A DNA stretch of 9,595 nucleotides from an uncultured bacterium (GTDB lineage Bacteria; Methylomirabilota; Methylomirabilia; Rokubacteriales; CSP1-6): positions 1-9,595 of the forward strand of contig CAMLFJ010000085.1 in NCBI GenBank assembly GCA_946479205.1. The letters are read 5' to 3'. Of the stretch, positions 1 to 7,717 are shown in pieces (position 1 is the stretch's first letter; every line of letters begins with the position of its first letter). The notes under the pieces were generated by a model, which made no database searches, was not told the origin of the DNA, and saw only the letters and a list, made by a program, of their open reading frames with translations. The translations under genes and the position numbers were made by a program.

Positions 1-6
1 GCGGGG

Positions 7-90
7 CCCCTCACCCTGCCCTCTCCCCTGCGGGGAGAGGGTTCCCCGGCCAACTCCCTCTCCCCTCTGGGGAGAGGGCAGGGTGAGGGG
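7..90. repeat. Nested palindromic intergenic repeat (two tandem hairpins inside a 22-bp inverted repeat)
   Basis: Positions 7-28 and 69-90 are perfect 22-base reverse complements. Inside lie two separate perfect 10-bp hairpins with the same stem, CCCTCTCCCC/GGGGAGAGGG: one at 19-41 (loop TGC), one at 56-78 (loop TCT). The same 22-base arm recurs exactly at 6468-6489. The element sits just past the stop of the minus-strand oxidoreductase gene (ends at 109), so it is at a gene 3' end. There is no T-run, so it is not a classical intrinsic terminator. It resembles dispersed REP-like elements common between genes in GC-rich bacteria. It could serve in mRNA 3'-end stability or Rho-linked termination, but this is inference. 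No coding is supported in 1-108. Confidence 0.85.
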
Positions 91-108
91 TTCTCCGCGC
101 GACGGGGA

Positions 109-1131
109 CTACGCGAAGGCGGGCATCACTTCCTTGGCGAACAGCTCCATCGAGCGCAGCACGCGCGCTTGCTCGAGGTCGCCGAACCAGAAGCTGCAGT
201 TGAAGTGGGTGATGCCGACGTCCCGGCGCAGCCGCTCGATCTGGCGGATGCACGTGTCGGGCGTGCCGATGACCAGGTAGCGGTCAAGGAGATCGTCGAC
301 GTCCGGCTCCTTCGGCGCGGGCACCGGGATCGCGCGGCCGTTCTCCACGCGCTCGTAGTGATTGCGCAGGCTGAGGGTCACCCGCATGTTCCAGCGCGCT
401 TCCTCGGCGGCGGCGCGCGCGTCCGCGGTGTCCGTGGTCACGTAGACCGCGCGCTGCACCCCGACGTGGAGGGGCTGCGGCGGCTTCACCTCGGACACCA
501 CCCGGTCGAAGAGCTTGCGGAACTCGGCCATGCGCTCGACCGGGACCCCGAAGCCGCCGGTGAGCACGTTGAAGCCGCGGCGCACCGCGCCCTCGACCGA
601 GTCGGGGCTCTGCGCGGTGATCCAGATGGGCGGCCGCGGCCCGTGCATCTGCGGGAAGATCGTGGTCTCGGGGATCCGGTAGAGCTTGCCCTCGTAGCTG
701 AACGGCCCGCCCGCGAGCGCCTTCAGGATCACGTCCACCGACTCCTCCCACCGGGCGCGCCCGCTCTCGAGCTCGAGCCCGAAGCGCTCGAACTCGTAGT
801 GCTGGTAGCCGCGGCCGAGCCCGATGTCGAGCCGGCCCGGGGCGAGGAGCGAGAGGGTGGCAATCTCCTCGGCGACCACCAGCGGGTGGTGGAGCGGCAC
901 CACGATGACCGCGGTGCCCACCCGGATGCGGGTGGTCCGGCCCGCCAGGTAGGTGGCGAGCTGCAGCGGACGTGAGAGGTAGCCATACGTCGAGAAGTGG
1001 TGCTCGGCCAGCCAGATGTTGTTGAAGTTCAGGCCCTCCGCGGCCAGGGCCATCTCGACCGCGCGGGCGTAGATCTCCTGGGAGGATCGCGCGGAGGGCG
1101 ACTGCATCAGCAGGAAGGTCCCGAAGTTCAT
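109..1131 (-). CDS. LLM class flavin-dependent oxidoreductase (bacterial luciferase-like monooxygenase)
   Basis: The 340-residue product has the usual length of single-chain luciferase-like (F420/FMN) monooxygenases. These are cytoplasmic TIM-barrel enzymes that use reduced flavin and oxygen, or F420, on varied organic substrates. Family signatures seen: MNFGTF at the N-terminus, WLAEHHF near residue 41, GTAVIVVPLHHPL near residue 72, and GRLDIGLGRGY near residue 100, the typical flavin/phosphate-binding run. The C-terminal part contains VIGTPDTCIRQIERL, the common motif before the last helix. The start chosen is the ATG at 1131: it gives the family N-terminus and has GAGGA four bases upstream, overlapping the preceding stop. 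An in-frame ATG at 1167 lies inside the upstream gene. It is third in a minus-strand unit, 7 bases after the amidohydrolase stop. Substrate and flavin type cannot be told from sequence. Confidence 0.93.
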   Translation of the reverse strand: MNFGTFLLMQSPSARSSQEIYARAVEMALAAEGLNFNNIWLAEHHFSTYGYLSRPLQLATYLAGRTTRIRVGTAVIVVPLHHPLVVAEEIATLSLLAPGRLDIGLGRGYQHYEFERFGLELESGRARWEESVDVILKALAGGPFSYEGKLYRIPETTIFPQMHGPRPPIWITAQSPDSVEGAVRRGFNVLTGGFGVPVERMAEFRKLFDRVVSEVKPPQPLHVGVQRAVYVTTDTADARAAAEEARWNMRVTLSLRNHYERVENGRAIPVPAPKEPDVDDLLDRYLVIGTPDTCIRQIERLRRDVGITHFNCSFWFGDLEQARVLRSMELFAKEVMPAFA

Positions 1132-1138
1132 GGTGTCC

Positions 1139-2137
1139 TCATGGTAGGGCGAGAAACTGCCGGGCATTGTCCACGGTGAGCCGCCGGCGGGTGGCCGCGT
1201 CCAGCGCGAGCGCGTCCAGCGCGCTCACCGGATCGTCCACGCCCATCTTGAACGGGTAGTCGCTCCCGAGCACGATGCGCTCGGGCCCGAAGGTGTCGAG
1301 CGCGAACGCGAGCACCTTCGGGGAGAGTGTGAGCGAGTCCACCCAGAGGCGCCGCGCGTAGGCGCTCGGCGGCTGGGCGATCGCCTGCCTGGCGTCCGGG
1401 ATCGCGGTCCAGCCCTGGTCGAGCCGCGGCAGGATGTACGCGAACGCGCCGCCGCCGTGGGCGAAGCACCAGCGCACCGTGGGCCAGCGGTCCAGCACGC
1501 CCCCGAAGATCACCCGCGTCATCGCGAGCGCGGTCTCGAGCGGAAAGCCGGCGACCTGCGTCAGGTTGTTCTTGCGGAAGCGCGGATCGCCGAGGATCGG
1601 CGCCTGCGGGTGGACGAAGATCGCGACACCGAGCGCGGCCGCCGCGTCCCAGACCGGGGCCAGGCCCGGATCGTCGAGATCGTTGCCGCCGACATTGGCG
1701 CCGATCTCCACCGCGGGGAAGCGCAGCACGGTCGCCACGCGCTCCAGCTCCTTCACGGCCAGGTCGGGCGCCTGCAGGGGCAGGCCGCCCGCCCCGAGGA
1801 AGCGCGCGGGGCTCCGGTCGACCAGCTCCGCGATCGCGTCGTTCTGCATCCGGCACCACTCGGCCGCGGCGGGGCCGGGCGCCCAGTAGCAGAAGGTCGG
1901 TGGGGCCGGGGAGAGGAGCTGACGATCCACCCCGGACCGGTCCATCTGCTCGAGGCGGCGCGCCGGATCGAAGGCGTGCGGCGTCAGGTTGCGGTTGAAC
2001 GTGGTGCCCAGGTAGAGCTTGCACCCGGTGGCCGGGTCGCCCTCGAGGCGCGGCCAGCGGTCGCCGCCGTAGCGCGCCGCGAAGTCCGGCCAGCCGCTCG
2101 CGAAGATGTGGGTGTGGACGTCGATCGGTCCCGTCAT
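1139..2137 (-). CDS. ACMSD-family amidohydrolase (metal-dependent decarboxylase/hydrolase)
   Basis: The 332-residue product belongs to amidohydrolase family 2, closest in pattern to 2-amino-3-carboxymuconate-6-semialdehyde decarboxylase (ACMSD). The metal site is complete: DVHTHIF (H8, H10), FVHPQ (H176), CFAHGGG (H227, the catalytic His position) and LGSDYPF (D293). Compared from memory with Pseudomonas ACMSD, these fall within one residue of its ligands. R49 and R238 match the spacing of its two substrate-carboxylate arginines. The segment after H176 is more diverged, so ACMSD activity itself is not established; related members decarboxylate resorcylates or vanillates. The start is the ATG at 2137: GGAGGGAG lies just upstream and the ATG overlaps the nuclease stop as ATGA, which implies translational coupling. 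Upstream in-frame starts would run into the nuclease gene. The product is probably cytoplasmic and acts on a carboxylated aromatic or ring-cleavage product. Confidence 0.9.
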   Translation of the reverse strand: MTGPIDVHTHIFASGWPDFAARYGGDRWPRLEGDPATGCKLYLGTTFNRNLTPHAFDPARRLEQMDRSGVDRQLLSPAPPTFCYWAPGPAAAEWCRMQNDAIAELVDRSPARFLGAGGLPLQAPDLAVKELERVATVLRFPAVEIGANVGGNDLDDPGLAPVWDAAAALGVAIFVHPQAPILGDPRFRKNNLTQVAGFPLETALAMTRVIFGGVLDRWPTVRWCFAHGGGAFAYILPRLDQGWTAIPDARQAIAQPPSAYARRLWVDSLTLSPKVLAFALDTFGPERIVLGSDYPFKMGVDDPVSALDALALDAATRRRLTVDNARQFLALP

Positions 2138-3624
2138 GCTCCCTCCGCCAGGCCGCGCAGCCGCTCCAGCAGCCTGACCAACCCCCACGTGTCCTGATGG
2201 CAGTACGCGAGCAGATCCGCGCGCAGCCGTGCCCGCTCCTCCGCATCCATCTCGTCGCCGTGGAAGAGGAGCCGCCCCAGCTCGAGGCTCGCGGTCTCGC
2301 CCTCGGCGATCGCGAGCCCGCGATAGTCGAGCTCACGCACCAGCGCGGGCAGCACGCGCTTGAGCGAGAAGCGGCCGCCGAAGTCCGGATGATAAACGTG
2401 ATTGCGCACCACCGGCAACAGGTCCACCACGCGCGCGGCGAGGGCCTCGAGTGGGGCGGCCAGGTGCGGCAGCGCCGCGGCCAGATCCCGGATGCGGTCG
2501 CGGTCGAAGCTTCCGTAGGTCACGACGGCGCGGGCGCCCGCGCACACGGCGAGCAGCCGCTCGGCCAGCGCCGGGCGCGGGTCGCCGGGTCCCTCCGCGA
2601 GCCAGTCGTGGGCCTGGAGGGCGCCGCGTGAGTCCGGCACGTAGGCGCAGAACTGCACGGGGACCTGGTCGTAGGGATGGCAGCCGTCCCACACCGGAAT
2701 GGCCAGGCCGACCGTCTCGAAGTCGAGGAAGGCCACCGGGGGCGCGAAGGGAGCGAGCGCGACGGCCAGGGTCGGCTCGACGATCATCCGCCCGGCCTGC
2801 ACCGCCCGGCGCTGCCGATCGGCGGCGGCCCCGAGGGCGAAATCCTCGGGCAGATCGAAGATCGTGCGATAGCCCAGCTCGTCCAGCTCGAAGGCGCGCC
2901 GTCGCATCGCGTAGAGCGTGCTGACGTGGTGGGGCGGCAGCACCGGCCAGCACCGCTCGGTGAACGGGCACTCGTAGGGCGTCGAGCAATGCGGGCCGGT
3001 GGCCACGCGCGGGAGCGGGCCGGCGAGCATGGCGGTCATGGCCGCGATCTCACCCGGCACCGCGGCCAGCTGCGCCTCGACGAGCTCGGTGACGTCGGCC
3101 CGGGTGAAGAGGTTGCTCAGGTCTGGATACGCGCAGGCACGATTCAGGTGCATGACCTCCATGCGGCGCACGTCGAGCCCGCTCCGGCGCAGCACGTGGG
3201 TCTGGACCGCGACGTCGGGCAGGTGCTGCTCCTTCACGCCGGCGGTGGACTTGACCTCGATCAGGCCGAAGCCGCGCTGCAGCCGCTCGAGGATGTCCAC
3301 CGACACGAAGACGCCGTCGGCGCGGAAGGCGGCCTCGTAGACCGCGGGCGCGCCCCGGGCGAGGGCCTCCCGCGTCGCCTCGAGCCGCCGCTCGTAGGCG
3401 TCGTGGGGCAGGTCCACGAGCACGCCGCCCGGCACGTAGGTCCGGGCCAGCTCGCCCACCCGGTGGCCCTGGTCGTAGAGCGCCTGGCGCGCGTCGTCCA
3501 CGTCGAGCTCGGCCGCGGCCGGCTCGTGCGCCATCCACCAGAGCAGTTTGTGGCATTGCAGTCCCGCCATGGCGCGGGACTTGGAGAGACCGTGCGGTCG
3601 AGCGGGTATGGCCTCGGGAGGCAC
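2134..3624 (-). CDS. DUF2779-type two-domain nuclease (Cas4/RecB-like plus DEDD exonuclease-like)
   Basis: Numbered from GTG 3624, the product has 496 residues. The N-terminal half begins LSKSRAMAGLQC (C24), followed by a PD-(D/E)XK-like core: SVD (D110), then LIEVKS (E123, K125), then AVQTHVL (Q141). Three cysteines at 213, 219 and 225 in CSTPYECPFTERC, together with C24, look like a Cas4/AddB-style iron-sulfur site. The C-terminal half has DEDD exonuclease-like motifs: FLDFET (D301, E303), VTYGSFDRDRI (D374) and YCHQDT (D478). This order matches proteins annotated as DUF2779; their function is not well established, but DNA or RNA processing is likely. The start is uncertain. GTG 3624, GTG 3642 and TTG 3714 are all in frame; the first two each have GGAG three bases upstream, and ATG 3570 would remove the conserved LSKSR. 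I prefer 3624 because it keeps a short leader before LSKSR. It is the first gene of the minus-strand unit. Confidence 0.82.
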   Translation of the reverse strand: MPPEAIPARPHGLSKSRAMAGLQCHKLLWWMAHEPAAAELDVDDARQALYDQGHRVGELARTYVPGGVLVDLPHDAYERRLEATREALARGAPAVYEAAFRADGVFVSVDILERLQRGFGLIEVKSTAGVKEQHLPDVAVQTHVLRRSGLDVRRMEVMHLNRACAYPDLSNLFTRADVTELVEAQLAAVPGEIAAMTAMLAGPLPRVATGPHCSTPYECPFTERCWPVLPPHHVSTLYAMRRRAFELDELGYRTIFDLPEDFALGAAADRQRRAVQAGRMIVEPTLAVALAPFAPPVAFLDFETVGLAIPVWDGCHPYDQVPVQFCAYVPDSRGALQAHDWLAEGPGDPRPALAERLLAVCAGARAVVTYGSFDRDRIRDLAAALPHLAAPLEALAARVVDLLPVVRNHVYHPDFGGRFSLKRVLPALVRELDYRGLAIAEGETASLELGRLLFHGDEMDAEERARLRADLLAYCHQDTWGLVRLLERLRGLAEGA

Positions 3625-3668
3625 CGGCTCCGACCGTAGCACGGGCTCCAAGAGCCGGGCCGGTCCAA

Positions 3669-3699
3669 TGTATACTCCCGCCACGGAGCAGTCGCCCAA
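3669..3699 (-). promoter_or_regulatory. Possible promoter for the minus-strand nuclease operon
   Basis: On the minus strand TATACA (3674-3669) is a good -10 match. TTGGGC (3699-3694) could be a -35 at a long 19-base spacing. It would start transcription near 3662, upstream of GTG 3642 and GTG 3624 but inside the reading frame if TTG 3714 were used. It is a weak call, because the -35 is poor. It shares its -10 bases with the opposite promoter. Confidence 0.35.
3671..3676 (+). promoter_or_regulatory. Possible -10 element for the E1 alpha/dioxygenase operon
   Basis: TATACT matches the sigma-70 -10 consensus at five of six positions. It lies 37 bases before the ATG at 3714, giving a short leader. 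No convincing -35 is seen 16-18 bases upstream (around 3647-3653 the bases read TCCAAGA), so the promoter would be weak, activator-dependent or read by another sigma factor. Confidence 0.4.
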
Positions 3700-3706
3700 G
3701 GGAGGG
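3699..3706 (+). promoter_or_regulatory. Ribosome binding site for the E1 alpha gene
   Basis: AAGGGAGGG-type sequence with GGAGG at 3701-3705 lies 8 bases before ATG 3714. This supports that start over the in-frame ATG at 3726. Confidence 0.75.
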
Positions 3707-3713
3707 CCCGACA

Positions 3714-4683
<970 letters not shown>

Positions 4684-4697
<14 letters not shown>

Positions 4698-5955
4698 CGG
4701 CGAGCTCCCCGCCCGCATCGACTACAAGGCGCTGGTCGAGGACGATCGCATCCATGCATCGCTCTATACGGATCCCCGCATCTTCGCCGACGAGATGGAG
4801 CGGATCTTCCACCGCGGCTGGGTCTTCGTCGGCCACGCCAGCGAGATCCCGCGCCCGGGCGACTACGTCACCCGGCGGATCGGCGTCCAGCCGGTCATCA
4901 TGGTCCGCGGGCGCGAGGGAGACGTCTCGGTCTTCGTCAACCGCTGCCGGCACCGGGGCACCATGCTGTGCCCGGCCGAGCGCGGCCACGCCCGCACCTT
5001 CGCGTGCCCGTACCACGGCTGGACCTACGACATCGACGGCGCCCTGATCGGGGTGCCCTACCCGGGCGGCTACTCCGCGCTCGACCGGAGTGAGTACGGG
5101 CTCGAGGCGGCCGCGCGCGTGTCGAGCTACCGGGGATTCGTCTTCGCCTCCTTCGCGGCGTCCGGCATCACGCTCCTCGAGCACCTCGGCGCCGCGACGC
5201 GGCTGATCGACCGCTCGTGCGACCTCTCGCCCACCGGGGAGATCGAGCTCACCGCGGGCTGGGTGAAGCATCGCTGCGCGGCCAACTGGAAGGCGCTGCC
5301 CGAGAACGACAGCGACGGCTACCACCTGGGCTTCGTGCACCTCGCGCTGTTCAAGACCGTGCGCATGCAGTACCAGCGCGTGGTCGGCGACGAGAAGGCG
5401 ATCAAGGCGGTGGTGCGCGATTGGGGGCACGGGCACATCGAGATCGATTGGTCGCCCGGCTACCAGGGGCCGTTCGAGTGGTTCGGCGGCGCCTCGGGAC
5501 CGGTCGTCGCCGACTTCGTGGCCGCGCTCGAGCGCCGGGACGGGCCGGAGGTGGCGCGGCAGCGCATCATGCAGGGGCCCGCCCACGCCCTCATCTTCCC
5601 CAACCTCTTCCTCGGGGAGACCAACATCGCGATCGTCGAGCCGGTGGACGTCGAGGACTGCGTGCACTGGCACACCCCGATGTTCTGGGCGGGCGTGCCC
5701 CAGTTCAACGGGCGTCTGCTGCGCATGGCCGAGGCGGGCATGGGCCCCGCGTCCTTCCTGATGCCGGAGGATCTGATCGTCGCGGCCCGCAACCAGCAGG
5801 GGCTGCGCGCGCGCACCCCGGAGTGGCTCCTGCTCAGCCGGGGCCTCGACCGCGAGTACGTGGACGACCAGGGCCGCGCGGTCTCCCACGTCACCGACGA
5901 GACCACGAACCGCGCCCTCTGGCGGCACTACCGCGCGGTCATGACGGAGGCCTAG
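4684..5955 (+). CDS. Rieske aromatic ring-hydroxylating dioxygenase, large (alpha) subunit
   Basis: The 423-residue product has the standard length of a dioxygenase alpha subunit. It adds oxygen to an aromatic substrate using electrons from a ferredoxin/reductase. The Rieske [2Fe-2S] site is C88-R-H90 with C108-P-Y-H111. The catalytic domain has the mononuclear iron motif ENDSDGYHLGFVH: bridging D211, ligands H214 and H219, and a third ligand probably D363 in LMPEDL. This spacing (D-x2-H-x4-H) matches naphthalene-dioxygenase-type enzymes. The N-terminal part resembles the benzoate/anthranilate dioxygenase style. The start ATG 4684 sits inside the end of the E1 alpha gene (14-base overlap, different frame), so translation is probably coupled. 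The small subunit follows after 14 bases. No ferredoxin or reductase is in the window. The substrate cannot be assigned. Confidence 0.95.
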
Positions 5956-5969
5956 CCGCTCCGCCTCCG

Positions 5970-6461
5970 ATGGTCAGCGCCCAGGACCGTCAGGCCGTCG
6001 TCGAGTTCCTCTACCGGGAAGCGCGGCTGGCCGACGAGGCCCGCTACGCCGAGTGGCTCGCGCTGTGGACCGACGACGCGGTCTACTGGGTGCCCGCCTC
6101 CACCGACCCCGCCGCCGACCCGGAGACCCGCATCTCCCACATCTACGACAACCGGAACCGCCTCGAGACCCGCGTCAAGCTGCTGCAGACCGGCCACCGC
6201 TACAGCCAGGAGCCCGCCTCCCTGATGCGGCGGCTCATCTCGAATATCGAGGTGGAGGAGGGGCCGGACGGCCAGCTCGTGGCGGGCTCGAACTTCATCC
6301 TGGGGGAGCTGTCGGTCCAGGCCAAGTCGGAGATGCACTGGTGGGTGGGCCGCGTCACGCATCACCTGCGGCGCGGGGACGGCGGGCTGCGGATGAGCTT
6401 GAAGAAGGTCGTGCTGATCAATGCGGCCGAGCCCCTGCCGAACCTCTCGTTCCTGATCTGA
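5970..6461 (+). CDS. Aromatic ring-hydroxylating dioxygenase, small (beta) subunit
   Basis: The 163-residue product has the usual length of the NTF2-like beta subunit, which has no redox centre and supports the alpha3-beta3 assembly. Seen: the N-terminal helix region VVEFLYREARLADEARY, LWTDDAVYWVPA near residue 30, SHIYDNRNRLETRVK (residues 52-66), and the C-terminal strand LRMSLKKVVLINA before NLSFLI. These are the usual landmarks of the family. The ATG at 5970 lies 14 bases after the alpha stop; GGAGG at 5946-5950 is farther than ideal (about 19 bases), so coupling to alpha translation is likely. Frames upstream of 5970 are open but overlap the alpha gene and do not look like the family. 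It ends the plus-strand unit, facing the CoA-transferase gene across a 55-base gap with a palindrome. Confidence 0.94.
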   Translation: MVSAQDRQAVVEFLYREARLADEARYAEWLALWTDDAVYWVPASTDPAADPETRISHIYDNRNRLETRVKLLQTGHRYSQEPASLMRRLISNIEVEEGPDGQLVAGSNFILGELSVQAKSEMHWWVGRVTHHLRRGDGGLRMSLKKVVLINAAEPLPNLSFLI

Positions 6462-6467
6462 GGCCGC

Positions 6468-6505
6468 CCCCTCACCCTGCCCTCTCCCCCTCGCGGGGGA
6501 GAGGG
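6468..6505. repeat. Second copy of the palindromic repeat, between convergent genes
   Basis: Positions 6468-6489 repeat exactly the 22-base arm at 7-28. The sequence then folds back: 6480-6490 and 6495-6505 form a perfect 11-bp stem around the loop TCGC. It lies between the stop of the dioxygenase beta gene (6461) and the stop of the convergent CoA-transferase gene (6517). A hairpin here would appear in both transcripts and could limit read-through or protect 3' ends, but no T-run follows on either strand. Confidence 0.85.
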
Positions 6506-6516
6506 AGCTCAGGGCG

Positions 6517-7710
6517 CTAGATGGCGCCGTCGGCGGCGAGCGCGCGGATGTCGGCCTCGGTGTAGCCCAGCTCGGCGAGGATCTCCTCGCGGTGCTGGCC
6601 GAGCAGCGGCGACGGCCCGATCGTGGTCGGCGAGGCGGACAGCTTGATCGGGTTGCCGACGGTCACGTACCGCCCGCGCACCGGGTGCTCGACCTCCACG
6701 ATCATCTCGCGCGCGAGCAGGTGGGGATCGGTCAGCACCTCGCCGGTGTCGAGACAGGCCCCGCAGGGCACGCCGGCCTCGCCCAGGATCTTCATCACGT
6801 CGTGCTTCGGCCGCTCCGACGTCCAGCCCTCGACAAGCTTGTCTACCTCGGCGCGGTTCCGCCAGCGGGCGTCCGGCGTCTCGTAGCGGGCGTCGCCGAT
6901 CAGGTCTGGGTGCCCGATCGCGCGCAGCAGCGGGTGCCACATCTGCTGCTGCACGAAGACGAACACGTAGTCGTTGGGGCCGCCCGGGTGGCAGCGGTAC
7001 GTCGTGCCCGGCACGCCCGCCCCGAGCTGGTTGCCGGTGCGCCCCATCACCTTCCCGAAGCGCTGGTGGTCCCGCAGGCTCACCCGGATGAGGTTGACCA
7101 CCGCGTCCTGCATGGACACCTCGACCTGCTGCCCCTGGCCGCTGGCGTGCCGCTGCATGAGCGCGGCGAGGATGCCGATCACGCAGTGCATGCCGGTGCC
7201 GGAGTCGCCGATGGAGGGCCACGTGAAGGTGGGGGGCCCGTCCGGGAATCCGGTGACGCTCATGGCCCCGCCCATCGCCTGCGCGATCGGCTCGTAGGCC
7301 TTGTAGTCGCGGTAGGGCCCGTAGGAGCCGAAGCCCTTGATGCTCGCGTAGACCAGGCGCGGATTGAGCGCGTGGACCGCGTCGTAGCCGAAGCCCAGGC
7401 GCTCGATCACCCCGGGGCCGAAGTTCTCCAGCAGCACGTCGGCCTTCCCGAGCAGCGCGCGGAAGACCTCCTGGCCGCGCGCGTGCTTCAGGTTCAGCGT
7501 GAGGCTCCGCTTGTTGGCGTTGAAGGACAGGAAGAACAGCGCGTCCTCGCCGGGCCGGTCACGCTGGGAGTACCGGGCCACGTCTCCCTTGCCCGGCTCC
7601 TCGACCTTGACCACGTCGGCGCCCAGCCAGGCCAGCATCTGGCCACACGACGGCCCTGCCTGGTTGTTGGTCAGGTCGACGACGCGGATGCCGGCGAGCG
7701 CCTTGTCCAA
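6517..7710 (-). CDS. Class III CoA-transferase (CaiB/BaiF), formyl-CoA-transferase-like
   Basis: The 397-residue product moves CoA between carboxylic acids in the cytoplasm. Its sequence follows formyl-CoA:oxalate CoA-transferase (Frc) closely. Q17 (LTNNQAGP) and catalytic D169 (IGDSGTGMH), which forms the aspartyl-CoA thioester, fall at the same numbers as in Frc. Other shared stretches are ENFGPGVIERLGF, YASIKGFG, MQDAVVNLIRVSLRD and VGNPIKLSASPT...SPLLGQH. The glycine-rich lid loop of Frc (around residue 258) is not kept; the equivalent stretch reads GNQLGAGVPG, so oxalate may not be the substrate. The start is TTG 7710, giving the family N-terminus MDKALAGIRVVDLT. GGAGGG at 7730-7725 is 14 bases away, inside the end of the upstream lipoprotein gene, whose stop is 7 bases before. 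Translation is therefore likely coupled and modest. Confidence 0.9.
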   Translation of the reverse strand: MDKALAGIRVVDLTNNQAGPSCGQMLAWLGADVVKVEEPGKGDVARYSQRDRPGEDALFFLSFNANKRSLTLNLKHARGQEVFRALLGKADVLLENFGPGVIERLGFGYDAVHALNPRLVYASIKGFGSYGPYRDYKAYEPIAQAMGGAMSVTGFPDGPPTFTWPSIGDSGTGMHCVIGILAALMQRHASGQGQQVEVSMQDAVVNLIRVSLRDHQRFGKVMGRTGNQLGAGVPGTTYRCHPGGPNDYVFVFVQQQMWHPLLRAIGHPDLIGDARYETPDARWRNRAEVDKLVEGWTSERPKHDVMKILGEAGVPCGACLDTGEVLTDPHLLAREMIVEVEHPVRGRYVTVGNPIKLSASPTTIGPSPLLGQHREEILAELGYTEADIRALAADGAI

Positions 7711-7717
7711 CCGGGCG

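Noticed and set aside
11..253. Small frame over the left repeat, containing an ALSPEGRG-like peptide
   Set aside because: This peptide is the usual mistranslation of the palindromic repeat and is not a protein signal.
2134..3624. Cas4 and a CRISPR system
   Set aside because: The N-terminal half is Cas4-like, but there is no repeat-spacer array or other cas gene in the window and the C-terminal exonuclease half is not part of Cas4.
6468..6505. Intrinsic terminator
   Set aside because: The hairpin is strong, but no T-run follows on either strand; it is kept as a repeat with possible 3'-end role only.
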